Origin: Cinnamomum chago | Taxonomy: Eukaryota; Streptophyta; Magnoliopsida; Laurales; Lauraceae | Assembly: GCA_038049695.1 (NCBI GenBank) | Contig: CP142456.1 | Location: forward strand, 79,569,422-79,633,421 | Direction of reading: 5' to 3' | DNA length: 64,000 bases | Part shown: one piece after another, positions 10,776 through 22,009 of the stretch | Numbering within the stretch: position 1 is the stretch's first letter | Layout: every line of letters starts with the position of its first letter | Program-made: the position numbers and the translations under genes | The notes under the pieces: model-generated | The model's database searches: none | Seen by the model: the letters and a program-made list of their open reading frames with translations, nothing else | What the model was told of the DNA's origin: nothing

Positions 10776-12396
10776 TCTTCCACTTACCAATTCTATTTCC
10801 TCAAAGGTTTCTTACTTGGTCAAGACACGGATAATGGAAGGAAGTGAAGAAGATGGTGATTACTGTCATGCCCCCAAACGTGAAACCAGGGTTATACGTG
10901 AGATTATGGCCAATTTAAAACTTTTTCCAACAATAATCAAATGTAACTTGCCCTAATCATGTCCCATAGGATCGTAAGTCCGCGGTGAGGTATAAATATT
11001 TCCTCGGTAACTGTAAAACACAGCGGAACATCATAATTAAATAGATGGTACAATATAACATTTCAGAGTATGCATATCTTTCTTTTCTATAGTTTCAGTT
11101 TAGCAAAAGATAACAAAAGTATATTAATTAATGGCCTCTAACAAAACCTAAGCCAAAAAGGGAATAAATACGACTAACCAAAGTATGAAGGCACTCGTGT
11201 GCTGGTCATGACAACAATACCGTCGACACACAACTCGTACTCACCATCAGGCTAAATTGCCCGAAGCGACGCCTCCACTTTCCCAAAAGTAGATGTACCC
11301 GGTACCCATGCACCAAGAGTAGCATCATCAACACAACGGATGACAAGACAATAGATATATTAATCACCATAGATATGCAGTACTAAAGAGAGTAAACGAT
11401 AAACATGATTATAACACTCTGATGGTAAGAGATGACGTGCATTCGAATCATAAATAAACTATCAAAGTAGGCGGTCCACATATGCCAATATATATATCAT
11501 CAATTGGGATAAAACCCAGTATCCAATATCCAAACAACCCGTAGCTCAAGTAGCTTCGGCTCCGTGAGCTCTGGCTCTATCTTGCTCCGAGGATCAAACG
11601 ACTCGAGGAACAAACAACTCTCAGCTCAAGTAGCTCGGGCTCCGTGAGCTCTGGCTCTATCTCGCTTCGAGGAACAAACAACCCGAGGATAGTAACAGTC
11701 CTCTTCACAGATGGTGCCCCAACTGTGTTGAACGTTAACAGCTGAGTGGTGCTTGACACAAAGAATCCTAAAACATCGGTGAAGGGCTAGGCTCTTGTGC
11801 GAACAAGATTCGATAACACTAGAGAACTACTTTATTCCAAATCAAATCAAACTTCAAACAAATACCAATAGTAGTCCTCTTTAAGCCTGACAATCAAACT
11901 CCCTAGCCTCGACACTTCAAACGAACATCGAAACAAATGAAACAACAAAAGGGGATCCTAAGTCCAACATCTAAGTTCTCAAAAGGATCATCTAATAAAG
12001 TAAAACAAACGAAACTAAAGAACATGCTCATCACATGTAGAAGATAGTACCCGAAGGTACCATTCAGAATCGAAAACAATAAACAATCCAATCCTAAGTA
12101 TAATGTCAATCCTGTAGCATCGTACAACCTATTCAGTCAACGAAAGGGTTAGGGTTAGCGATACTCAGACGAACAATCTTCGTGCATAGATTTAAAGAAG
12201 AGTATCCCGTCGTCCCATACCATTCAAGATTGAACGAAGTTGAATTCCAATACAACCGAATCAACAGTGACGAATGTCGGCTCAAGACGTCCTCACAATA
12301 AGTCAAATGAGTCCAAAAAGGGGTAATCAAGGTTCCATCAAAGTCCATCTAAAAATGGGGAGAATTCCTTCCCAGAAGGAATTCTGCAGAAGGCTC

Positions 12397-12514
12397 GGTC
12401 GACCTGCCCCTTGGCCGGTCGACCTGGTACAAAGGGGGTCCGGTCGACCTGCAGGAGCCAGGTCGACCTGCCTTCCTGTTTGCCAGGTCGACCTGCCCCT
12501 TGGCCGGTCGACCG
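12397..12514. repeat. GGTCGACC minisatellite in the left gypsy LTR
   Basis: Six occurrences of the palindromic octamer GGTCGACC are spaced 15-37 bp apart by variable GC-rich spacers. The right-hand LTR has a shorter version at 19836-19928. Confidence 0.9.
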
Positions 12515-13137
12515 GGTGACCTGCGGAAACAGAGTACAGGCTCTGTTTCTGCACTTAAATGGAGCATTTCCATTTTATTTCTTCTTGGACTTGATAACAA
12601 TTCATATAAGGATAAAAGCAACTTAATTGCAATACCCCAAACTAACTAATCAAGCTATCCACCTCCAAATCCATTCCATTCAACTAATAAGCCATATTAT
12701 CATGTTTTAATCTTCTAAGGTATCAATTGAGCAATTACAATCTAGAACATGATTTTCTCATACAAAGCAAGGAGGGCAAACATATCCAGTATTAATATAG
12801 CTATTTACTTTCCTTTGGTTGAAATTGCACAAATCCACAAATCCTAGCTCCACAGTCCAACAAACCAAGCCTAAGGGATAAACAACAAAATAAAACTAAA
12901 TTAAATATAAACTTACTAGAGGGGAAGCTCTAAGCTACCAAACACATTTCTACACCCAAAGTGTATTAACCCAAACCTAAGGGGAATGAGAGCTTACCAA
13001 ACAAATGGGTGGATGGAGTGGTGTCTTGCAAATTGGAGATGATTGAGCTTGCGGGGTCCACGCGGAGATGATAATGATCATCGGAGGTTATGGGGCCCAC
13101 TTGATTGGTGGCCCAACTGATTAGTGGTGATATGGCT

Positions 13138-16020
13138 CTTGGTGGTCCATTGACAAGAAGGAGAGTGAAGATAGAAAGAAATAAAGAATGGAGAAATAAA
13201 GAGGGATAAAGAAACAAAGAATGAATTAGAGAGAGAAAGTGAGATGTTGAGATGGGTGAGTGGGGGGAAAAGTCAACGTGAATGACAGTGAGTGTAGTGA
13301 GGGGAGGGAGAGGTGAGATGAGATGAGATGAGAGGGAAAGAGAGGAAGAAATAAAGAAAGAGAAACAAGAAGGAAAACAGAGAACGGGAGAGAGAAATGT
13401 TTGAGAATTTTTCCGCAAGTATACGGTTGTCTCAAGTAATATAGACTATGAAAGTCCGAATATCGTTCCCACGAAGATCGTTACAAGAGAAATAACAATG
13501 ATTAATGAAAAGGAGTATCAACTCAAATATAACTAACAAATGCAAATGGAAACAAGAAACAAGATAATAACAAAGGAAATAAAAAAAATGCAAACTAAAA
13601 GAAAACAAGAAACTAGATAACAAATAGATGTAAATAGAAATAGAAGAACTCAAAGAAGAAGAAGGTTAGTAACAAGTTAGTAACAAATTTAATGACAAAA
13701 GAAAAATAACAAAGTTAATAACAAGAACAAATGAACAATGTTAGATGGATCAAATGAGTAAGTGTGTGAAGATAAGTGAAAGATCAAGATAGAAATAAAC
13801 TAAAAGCATCCATGAAAACTAACTAATAAAGAGAACAAGATAGAAAATGAGTGGATGGAGATAAAAAGAAATGTGCTAAAAGTGTAAAATCAAAGGAGGA
13901 ATAAAAACAAACACACAGAAGGTATGAACAAATAAGCTAATGGATATGATGGTGTGGATAGAGAAATGGAGTGTGGGATTAAAACAAGTGAATAAGTGTG
14001 TGAGAATGTGAATACAATTAAACTAAAGCAAGTAAAATAAGCAACAAGCAATACTAATGAATAGATTGAATCATCTAGAATCCACTAAGTGACACTAATC
14101 TAATGCTAATGCTCTTCTATTTTTCCAAACAAATACTCAAATCTAATGACAAATCAATGCTTAGATTTGAAAAATATAACTTTAAAGCTCTAAGATAGAA
14201 ATTAATAATCTAATAGCTAAGATTTTCTTCCCTTCATAAAAGAAAAGATTCCTAATGACTATTTATCAAAAGTAAGCATAAACCATCAAAAGATATTAAC
14301 TCCTAAGCATGATTTATCAAACCTAAGCATAAATAGTAAAAAGAATGCTAGGAATTAAAATAAGCATGGAAGGTAGCACATTGCAATGAAGAAAAATCTA
14401 TTCTAGCATGTTAAGCACACAAAGGGAATTAAGAGCATAAGCAAAAGGAAAAGTATTAACTTAGCTTCATCTAGAAGATCCAATCAAAGTGATTAGCCAC
14501 CCATTGGAGAAGACAAAGCTTTCATTATAAATCTTCAAATTTTACAAGGCTTTCCTCACTTTCTCTCTACAATTGCTCTCAATTACATGAATAACTTAAG
14601 TAAAGAGGAAGAGGCTCTCCTTGCTTGTGTATTTAATGCCTAGAGCTCCCTTCCTTATATAGAGATATTTGCCTTGCTCTTTTTGGTTTCTTTCCGATGT
14701 GGGACTTCACAAGAATGGAAATATGAACATATGAATGTAATTCTCGTGTTAGAAAACAGTCCCCAGATTGATGTGCAATTTTGACCCCCGGAACGTCCGA
14801 ATTGGGAAAAATGTTGTGAAACATGATTTGTAGATATTAGAACAAGCTTTCCAATGCTTCTGAGATCACCTCAATTGGACATCTGAGTGAAAAGATATGG
14901 TAAAAATACCAACCCAGGTCTTTCATTTTTCTTCTTATTGTTGGCCTATCTTTGTCATTTCTTCATCCAATTGTCTTCCAAACTTAGCCTTACTCTCTTT
15001 AACTCTTGAATCTCAACTTTAATCTTCAAATTAATCTTCAATTAACACCTACAAAGAGAAATTAACATAATTGAGAGTATTTTTTAACATATTTTGTATG
15101 GAGGCCATTGGAACTCATATAAATGCATAAAAATGGCTATCTATAATGGAAAGATATGAGCAAAGCATGATGGGGAGGAAATTTATTATTTTTATGCTAA
15201 AAATAGTGTTTTGAGTTCTTTTATCTTTGAAACCTCATAAAATAATGCTATGAAAGTGTATTTTTTGTGAACTCATCAAGAAACAGCTTGGTAGTCCATT
15301 GATAAGAAGGAGAGTGAAGATAGAAAGAAATAAAGAATGGAGAAATAAAGAGGGATAAGAAATAGAGAATGAATTAGAGAGAGAAAGTGAGATGTTGAGA
15401 TGGGTGAGGGGGGGGGGAAGTCAACGTGAATGACAGTGAGTGTAGTGAGGTGAGGGAGAGGTGAGATGAGATGGGATGAGAGGGAAAGAGAGGACGAAAT
15501 AAAGAAAGAGAAACAAGAAGGAAAACAGAGAACGGGAGAGAGAAACAGAGAAGGGGGAAAGAAATAAAGAAATGAAGAGAGAAATGGTGAGATGGGTTCA
15601 GTGGTGGTGGGCAGTGAGTGAGGTGAGATGAGGGAGAAGAGAAAGGGGAAAAAGAAAGAGGGATGGGCTGCTGTGAGCTGGGAAGAGGTAGAGATAAGTG
15701 AGAGAAATGAGTGATGAGATGAGAGAGTGGAGAAGAGAATGGAGAGCTTGGTGTTGGTGGTGGTGATCGCCGGAGATGGGGAGCTCGGCGACGATGGAAG
15801 CACGCCATGAAGGAGGGAGAACGAGAGATGAGAGAAATAGAGGGAGGGGGGGTTGTTGTGTGGAGTGAATGAGAAGAGGAGGGAAATGAAGATAATGGAG
15901 AAGGAAAGAAAGAATAAAGGAAGAGAGGGGGCAGCTGGCTATGCACGTGGAGTGAGGGGAGAGAAGGGAATGAGTGAGGAGAGAGAGGGAGGAATGAGGA
16001 GACAGAAAGGGAAGTTTAAA
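13138..16020. repeat. Purine-rich (GAGA) repeats of the left LTR, interrupted by the nested element
   Basis: A unit of about 260 bp beginning CTTGGTGGTCCATTGA and rich in GAGA/GGGA occurs at about 13138-13397 and again from about 15285. Purine-rich sequence then continues to about 16020. Translations of this stretch are Ser/Pro/His/Leu-rich artefacts of the repeat and not genes. Confidence 0.8.
13398..15278. mobile_element. Nested LTR-type insertion of 1881 bp (solo LTR or LARD), target duplication AGAAA
   Basis: The insert begins TGTTTGAGAA and ends GAACTCATCA in the plus strand, TG...CA as for an LTR. AGAAA flanks it at 13393-13397 and 15279-15283. The homologous place in the other LTR (about 20806-20816) reads straight through GAGAGAAACAGCTTGG, an intact empty site. 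The insert holds no recognised coding domain and is AT-rich. The stretch near its left end (GCAAGTATACGG, AATATCGTTCCCACGA) is a wording common in plant gypsy LTRs. I cannot tell a solo LTR from a LARD. Confidence 0.85.
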
Positions 16021-16339
16021 TGGGTTTGGGTCTGGTCACGTTTTGGGTCGGGTTCGAGGGTTCGGATCGAGGTGCAACAGAAGGATAAAGTCCGAAAAAT
16101 TAGGTGATCTGCTCGATGGTGTCAAAATCTCGAAAAGTGGAAAATATTAAAAAGCCCTCGTAACTTTCCGGAAATAACGACACACACCCCTACTGTACCC
16201 AAACGGGCTCGGATCTCAACCCAACTTCGCATGCGCAACCCTAAAGATTAATCGGACCTGTTTGACTTATAACGAGCTTAATTAGCTAAAAACAGAATTA
16301 ACTAAGCTAATTACATCCTTGGAATTTCGGGATGTTACA

Positions 16340-18290
16340 TCCTTCCCTCCTTAAAACATTTGGTCCTCCAAATTACTAAATCTATTACAGGTAAAGGATT
16401 TGGTTATTCTAACTAAACTCTATCTCTAAAATCTGAAGGTGGTAAGCTGCGGTGAAATTCTGGATAGTGCTCAAGCTGCTTGCAATCTGACGCACAATTT
16501 GTTCACAACTTCGAAACTCTGCTTGACATAACAAACATCTAACACAAACCCTGCTATCTCAGTCTTCATACTATCTCATCAGTAGTGACTCCTCGTGTAC
16601 ATCTGTCACACAAAATGCCCTGACAAAACAGCACACCTTCCACGAGTCTGAACTCTGGCCTGTTTGCAATCTTCTCTATCATTGGACCGACTCTAGGTCA
16701 TTTCTCTGACTATCCTTGTTTCTGCCCAAAATGTCAACTCTTATCGTAACAAGCTATCAATCACCCACTAGATGATATCTCTGCTCAATACATCTGCCTC
16801 TGCTGTCTCAAGTTTAGATCCTTCTGCAAAACAAGTACTATAGGTTTCTATGCTCTGAGTTCAAATTTCTCCCAATACAATGAGTGCATCCACATCTCTA
16901 AAGCTAAGACAGCCACTGCAATCTTTACGTCATGGTCAATATATCTCTTTTCATGCTTTTTCAGCTATTTGGACCCATAGGTCGTTATCTTTTTTCCCAT
17001 TCTGCATTAGCACCAATCTCGATAAAATTCCTAAAACACAAGTAAAATTCACAAAACTGTCTTTCTGATCAACACAGTCTGTAGTCAACCTCTACTTCGA
17101 TTGCCCAAAACTGATCTCACACTGCTCGCTGACCATACCATCAAAACACATTTCCATGTCAACTTGTTCAACTAGCTGCAAATGTAGAAAAATCCTTCAC
17201 AAACTATCTGTAATATCATGTCCATTTAAGAAACTTCTAATTTCAAACGCTGTCTTCGGCTTTCCCAACTGACCACTGCTTCCACTGACGCTGGATCTAC
17301 TGTCAATCCCTCTTTATCACAAAAGAATTGGTGCAAGAATCAGTGCACCTCATGTTAACACACTTGATTTCACCAAACTTCTGTCTAACATATCTTACAA
17401 CTGCACTTCCAATTTTCTCAACTCTGCTGAAGCCTTGCTGTACACAATCTTGGATATCAGTGTTGTCCCTGACACAAGCTCAATAGTGAAGTCAATCTTT
17501 CTAACTGGTGATGAATCTAGTATTTCCTCCGGAAAGACATCCATGCATTCACATATCATAGGTACATCATAACCTTCACACCTACTTCGAATCAACCTGT
17601 CTGATCTCAAAGCTGAAATAACTCTGGTACATAGGCTTCTTTTGTCTTACAAACTCAACATTTGCCACTTGCAACTATACAATCTCGATCTAACTCCCGA
17701 AACATCACAAAACTGTCGGTAATATCTGAAGTCAAATTTCTTCCTCAAGACTTATCTCACACTTGTCTAACCACACAAAAGTACAACTTACCTGATCAAC
17801 TCTGCCAACTATTTTGCACTCGAAGGAAAACCCTGAACAAATCTTCCACTAAAGTCTACAACTTGAGAAAACTCTGAATCTCTGACACTAACGTAGAACT
17901 GAATAACAAGAACAACTCTAACTTCAACAAGATCTGCTACAAAGTCCACTTCACCGAACTGGAAAAATCTCAAGATAGGTGTAACTCCTCGAATAAAACT
18001 AAGAAAGAAACTAGCTAAATTTAAGAAACTCTTATTCTAGCACAACTGCGATACTGAAACCACAAACAGTGGGTAACGAGACATTACATTCTCTCCCCAC
18101 TAACAAGGAATTTGGTCCCCAAATTCATTTCTATGGGAGAAATTACTAAACACCTGAAGTACTAACAAACAATACTATAGGATCCATACATATATAGTAC
18201 AGATGCCAACTACCGAATCGAATTTCTCACACGCGTCCTCTTGTTTCTATTAGATTTTATTTCTAAAAACGTGCCTCCTCTGATACCAAC
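16340..18290 (-). mobile_element. Internal region of the gypsy-type element, mostly degenerate
   Basis: These 1.95 kb lie between polypurine tract and primer site. Only one stretch (17610-17395) still resembles coding sequence. No gag zinc knuckle, protease or integrase could be recognised, and many stops occur in all minus-strand frames. Confidence 0.75.
17395..17610 (-). pseudogene. Remnant of gypsy polymerase just N-terminal to the reverse transcriptase
   Basis: A 71-codon frame contains the pattern DVFPEEIL, then IDFTIELVSGTTLISK, then AELRKLEVQL. In Ty3/gypsy polyproteins this corresponds to the conserved VFPEELPG / IELVPGT.PISK.PYRM.P.EL.EL..QL lead-in to the RT domain. The PYRM.P part is altered, and no RT catalytic motif follows. 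Confidence 0.7.
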
Positions 18291-19835
18291 TAGACACGCC
18301 CCCAAACGTGAAACCAGGGTTATACGTGAGATTAGGGCCAATTAAAAACTTTTTCCAACATTAATCAAATGTAACTTGCCCTAATCATGTCCCATAGCAT
18401 CGTAAGTCCGCGGTGAGGTATAAATATTTCCTCGGTAACCGTAAAACACAGCGGAACATCATAATTAAACAGATGGTACAATATAACATTTCAGAGTATG
18501 CACATCTTTCTTTTCTATAGTTTCAGTTTAGCAAAAGATAACAAAAGTATATTAATTAATTGCCTCTAACAAAACCTAAGCCAAAAAGGGAATAAATACG
18601 ACTAACCAAAGTATTAAGGCACTCGTGTGCTGGTCATGACGACAATAACGTCGACACACAACTCGTACTCACCATCAGGCTAAATTGCCCGAAGCGACGC
18701 CTTCACTTTTCCAAAAGTAGATGTACCCGGTATCCATGCACCAAGAGTAGCATCATCAACACAACGGATGGCAAGACAATAGATATATTAATCACCATAG
18801 ATATGCAGTACTAAAGAGAGTAAACGTATAACATGATTATAAGATATGCATAGCACTCTGATCGTAAGAGATGCCGTGCATTCGAATCATAAATAAACTA
18901 TCAAAGTAGGCGGTCCACATATGCCAATATATATATCATCAATTGGGATAAAACCCAGTATCCAATATCCAAACAACCCGTAGCTCAAATAGCTCCGGCT
19001 CCGTGAGCTCTGGCTCTATCTTGCTCCGAGGATCAAACGACTCGAGGAACAAACAACTCTCAGCTCAAGTAGCTCGGGCTCCGTGAGCTCTGGCTCTATC
19101 TCGCTTCGAGGAACAAACAACCCGAGGATAGTAACAGTCCTCTCCACAGATGGTGCCCCAACTGTGTTGAACGTTAACAGCTGAGTGGTGCCTGACACAA
19201 AGAATCCTAAAACATCGGTGAAGGGCTAGGCTCTTGTGCGAACAAGATTCGATAACACTAGAGAACTACTTTATTCCAAATCAAATCAAACTTCAAACAA
19301 ATACCAATAGTAGTCCTCTTTAAGCCTGACAATCAAACTCCCTAGCCTCGACACTTCAAACGAACATCGAAACAAACGAAACAACAAAAGGGGATCCTAA
19401 GTCCAACATCTAAGTTCTCAAAAGGATCCTCTAATAAAGTAAAACAAACGAAACTAAAGAACATGCTCATCACATGTAAAAGATAGTACCCGAAGGTACC
19501 ATTCAGAATCGAAAATAATAAACAATCCAATCCTAAGTATAATGTCAATCCTGTAGCATCGTACAATCTATTCAGTCAACGAAGGGGTTAGGGTTCGCGA
19601 TACTCAGACGAACAATCTTCGTGCATAGATTTAAAGAAGAGTATCCCGTCGTCCCATACCATTCAAGATTGAACGAAGTTGAATTCCAATACAACCGAAT
19701 CAACAGTGACGAACGTCGGCTCAAGACGTCCTTACAATAAGTCAAATGAGTCCAAAAAGGGGTAACCAAGGTTCCATCAAAGTCCATCTAAAAATGGGGA
19801 GAATTCCTTCCCAGAAGGAATTCTGCAGAAGGCTC

Positions 19836-19928
19836 GGTCGAACTGCCCCTTGGCCGGTCGACCTAGTACAAAGGGGGTCCGGTCGACCTGCAGGAGCCAG
19901 GTCGACCTGCCTCTTGGCTAGTCGATCG
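19836..19928. repeat. GGTCGACC minisatellite in the right gypsy LTR
   Basis: Five sites in the same order as in the left LTR, but the first (GGTCGAAC) and last (AGTCGATC) are mutated and one unit of about 25-37 bp is missing. Confidence 0.85.
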
Positions 19929-20551
19929 GGTGACCTGCGGAAACAGAGTACAGGCTCTGTTTCTGCACTTAAATGGAGCATTTCCATTTTATTTCTTCTT
20001 GGACCTGATAACAATTAATATAAGGATAAAAGCAACTTAATTGCAATACCCCAAACTAACTAATCAAGCTATCCACCTCCAAATCCATTCCATTCAACTA
20101 ATAAGCCAAATTATCATGTTTTAATCTTCTAAGGTATCAATTGAGCAATTACAATCTAGAACATGATTTTCTCATACAAAGCAAGGAGGGCAAACATATC
20201 CAGTATTAATATAGCTATTTACTTGCCTTTGGTTGAAATTGCACAAATCCACAAATCCTAGCTCCACAGTCCAACAAACCAAGCCTAAGGGATAAACAAC
20301 AAAATAAAACTAAATTAAATATAAACTTACTAGAGGGGAAGCTCTAAGCTACTAAACACATTTCTACACCCAAAGTGTATTAACCCAAACCTAAGGGGAA
20401 TGAGAGCTTACCAAACAAATGGGTGGATGGAGTGGTGTCTTGCAAATTGGAGATGATTGAGCTTGCGGGGTCCACGCGGAGATGATAATGATCATCGGAG
20501 GTTATGGGGCCCACTTGATTGGTGGCCCAACTGATTAGTGGTGATATGGCT

Positions 20552-21530
20552 CTTGGTGGTCCATTGACAAGAAGGAGAGTGAAGATAGAAAAAAATAAAG
20601 AATGGAGAAATAAAGAGGGATAAAGAAACAGAGAATGAATTAGAGAGAGAAAGTGAGATGTTGAGATGGGTGAGTGGGGGGAAAAGTCAACGTGAATGAC
20701 AGTGAGTGTAGTGAGGTGAGGGAGAGGTGAGATGAGATGAGATGAGAGGGAAAGAGAGGAAGAAATAAAGAAAGAGAAACAAGAAGGAAAACATAGAACG
20801 GGAGAGAGAAACAGCTTGGTGGTCCATTGACAAGAAGGAGAGTGAAGATAGAAAAAAATAAAGAATGGAGAAATAAAGAGGGATAAAGAAATAGAGAATG
20901 AGTTAGAGAGAGAAAGTGAGATGTTGAGATGGGTGAGGGGGGGGGGGGGAGTCAACGTGAATGAGGGAGAGGTGAGATGAGATGGGATGAGAGGGAAAGA
21001 GAGGAAGAAATAAAGAAAGAGAAACAAGAAGGAAAACAGAGAACGGGAGAGAGAAACAGAGAAGGGGGAAAGAAATAAAGAAATGAAGAGAGAAATGGTG
21101 AGATGGGTTCAGTGGTGGTGGGCAGTGAGTGAGGTGAGATGAGGGAGAAGAGAAAGGGGAAAAAGAAAGAGGGATGGGCTGCTGTGAGCTGGTAAGAGGG
21201 AGAGATAAGTGAGAGAAATGAGTGATGAGATGAGAGAGCGGAGAAGAGAATGGAGAGCTTGGTGTTGGTGGTGGTGATCACCGGAGATGGGGAGCTCGGC
21301 GACGATGGAAGCACGCCATGAAGGAGGGAGAACGAGAGATGAGAGAAATAGAGGGAGGGGGGGTTGTTGTGTGGAGTGAATGAGAAGAGGAGGGAAATGA
21401 AGATAAGGGAGAAGGAAAAAAAGAATAAAGGAAGAGAGGGGGCAGCTGGCTATGCACGTGGAGTGAGGGGAGAGAAGGAAATGAGTGAGGAGAGAGAGAG
21501 GAATGAGGAGAGAGAAAGGGAAGTTTAAAT
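20552..21530. repeat. Purine-rich GAGA repeats of the right LTR
   Basis: Two tandem units (about 20552-20813 and from 20814) are followed by GAGA-rich DNA, as in the left LTR. Unit 2 lacks a segment of about 27 bp after GTCAACGTGAATGA that its left-LTR counterpart retains. Confidence 0.8.
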
Positions 21531-22009
21531 GGGTTTGGGTCTGGTCACGTTTTGGGTCGGGTTCGAGGGTTCGGATCGAGGTGCAACAGAAGGATAAAGT
21601 CCGGAAAATTAGGTGATCTGCTCGATGGTGTCAAAATCTCGAAAAGTGGAAAATATTAAAAAGCCCTCGTAACTTTTCGGAAATAACGACACACACCCCT
21701 ACTGTACCCAAACGGGCTCGGATCTCAACCCAACTTCGCACGCGCAACCCTAAAGATTAATCGGACCTGTTTGGCTTATAACGAGCTTAATTAGCTAAAA
21801 ACACAATTAACTAAGCTAATTATATCCTTGGAATTTCGGGATGTGACAATTACTGTGTACCTTTCTTCTTCCTCACCTTTTTCTTACACAAGCAATGGAA
21901 GAAGGCTACTTCAGGAGAAATAATCGAGGCATCTTTTTCCTCTTCAATGAGGAAACTGAAGGTACCCTCTTTATCTACTAGAATGGTTGTTAGTCCCAAA
22001 AATCAATGA

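Larger units (their letters stand above)
10864..16339 (-). repeat. 3' LTR of the gypsy-type element, carrying a nested insertion
   Basis: The left-hand copy is TG...CA bounded in the plus strand (TGTCATGCCC to GATGTTACA). It is 5476 bp, of which 1886 bp are the nested element and its target duplication. It matches the right-hand LTR closely along its length. Confidence 0.9.
10864..21848 (-). mobile_element. Large Ty3/gypsy-type LTR retrotransposon derivative, target duplication ATTAC
   Basis: Two long direct repeats (10864-16339 and about 18291-21848) flank 1.95 kb of internal DNA. ATTAC stands just outside both outer ends (10859-10863 and 21849-21853). Orientation is minus: next to the right-hand LTR the minus strand reads TGGTATCAGAGG, a tRNA-Met-type primer site (18277-18288). 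Next to the left-hand LTR it reads AAGGAGGGAAGGA, a polypurine tract (16340-16352). In the sense strand the LTR starts TGT(A/C)ACATCCCGAAATT and ends GGGGGCATGACA, as in Del/Tekay-like gypsy LTRs. The interior has only a degenerate RT-proximal fragment, so the element is non-autonomous. Without the nested insertion the LTRs are about 3.59 and 3.56 kb. Confidence 0.9.
18291..21848 (-). repeat. 5' LTR of the gypsy-type element
   Basis: The right-hand copy, about 3558 bp, ends GGGATGTGACA at 21848. Its left terminus reads TAGACACGCCCCC where the other LTR has TGTCATGCCCCC, so the last few bases are mutated. It lacks the nested 1.88-kb insertion. Confidence 0.88.
10687..22009 (+). pseudogene. Unidentified host reading frame split by a retrotransposon
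   Basis: A frame opens at ATG 10687 (MASSYSNRSLLSTGFDELTK...) and is interrupted after 59 codons by the gypsy-type element at 10864. If the element and one copy of its ATTAC target duplication are ignored, the frame continues without a stop from 21854 for 51 codons and ends at TGA 22007-22009, so the pre-insertion frame was 110 codons. I recognise no family in either half. The joined frame could be a small gene inactivated by the insertion or a chance open frame. Confidence 0.35.

Noticed and set aside
12966-13418. Ser/Pro/His/Leu-rich minus-strand frames here and at 15276-15946 and 20380-21314
   Set aside because: They read through the GAGA-rich LTR repeat and are cut differently in the two LTR copies, so they are not conserved as protein.
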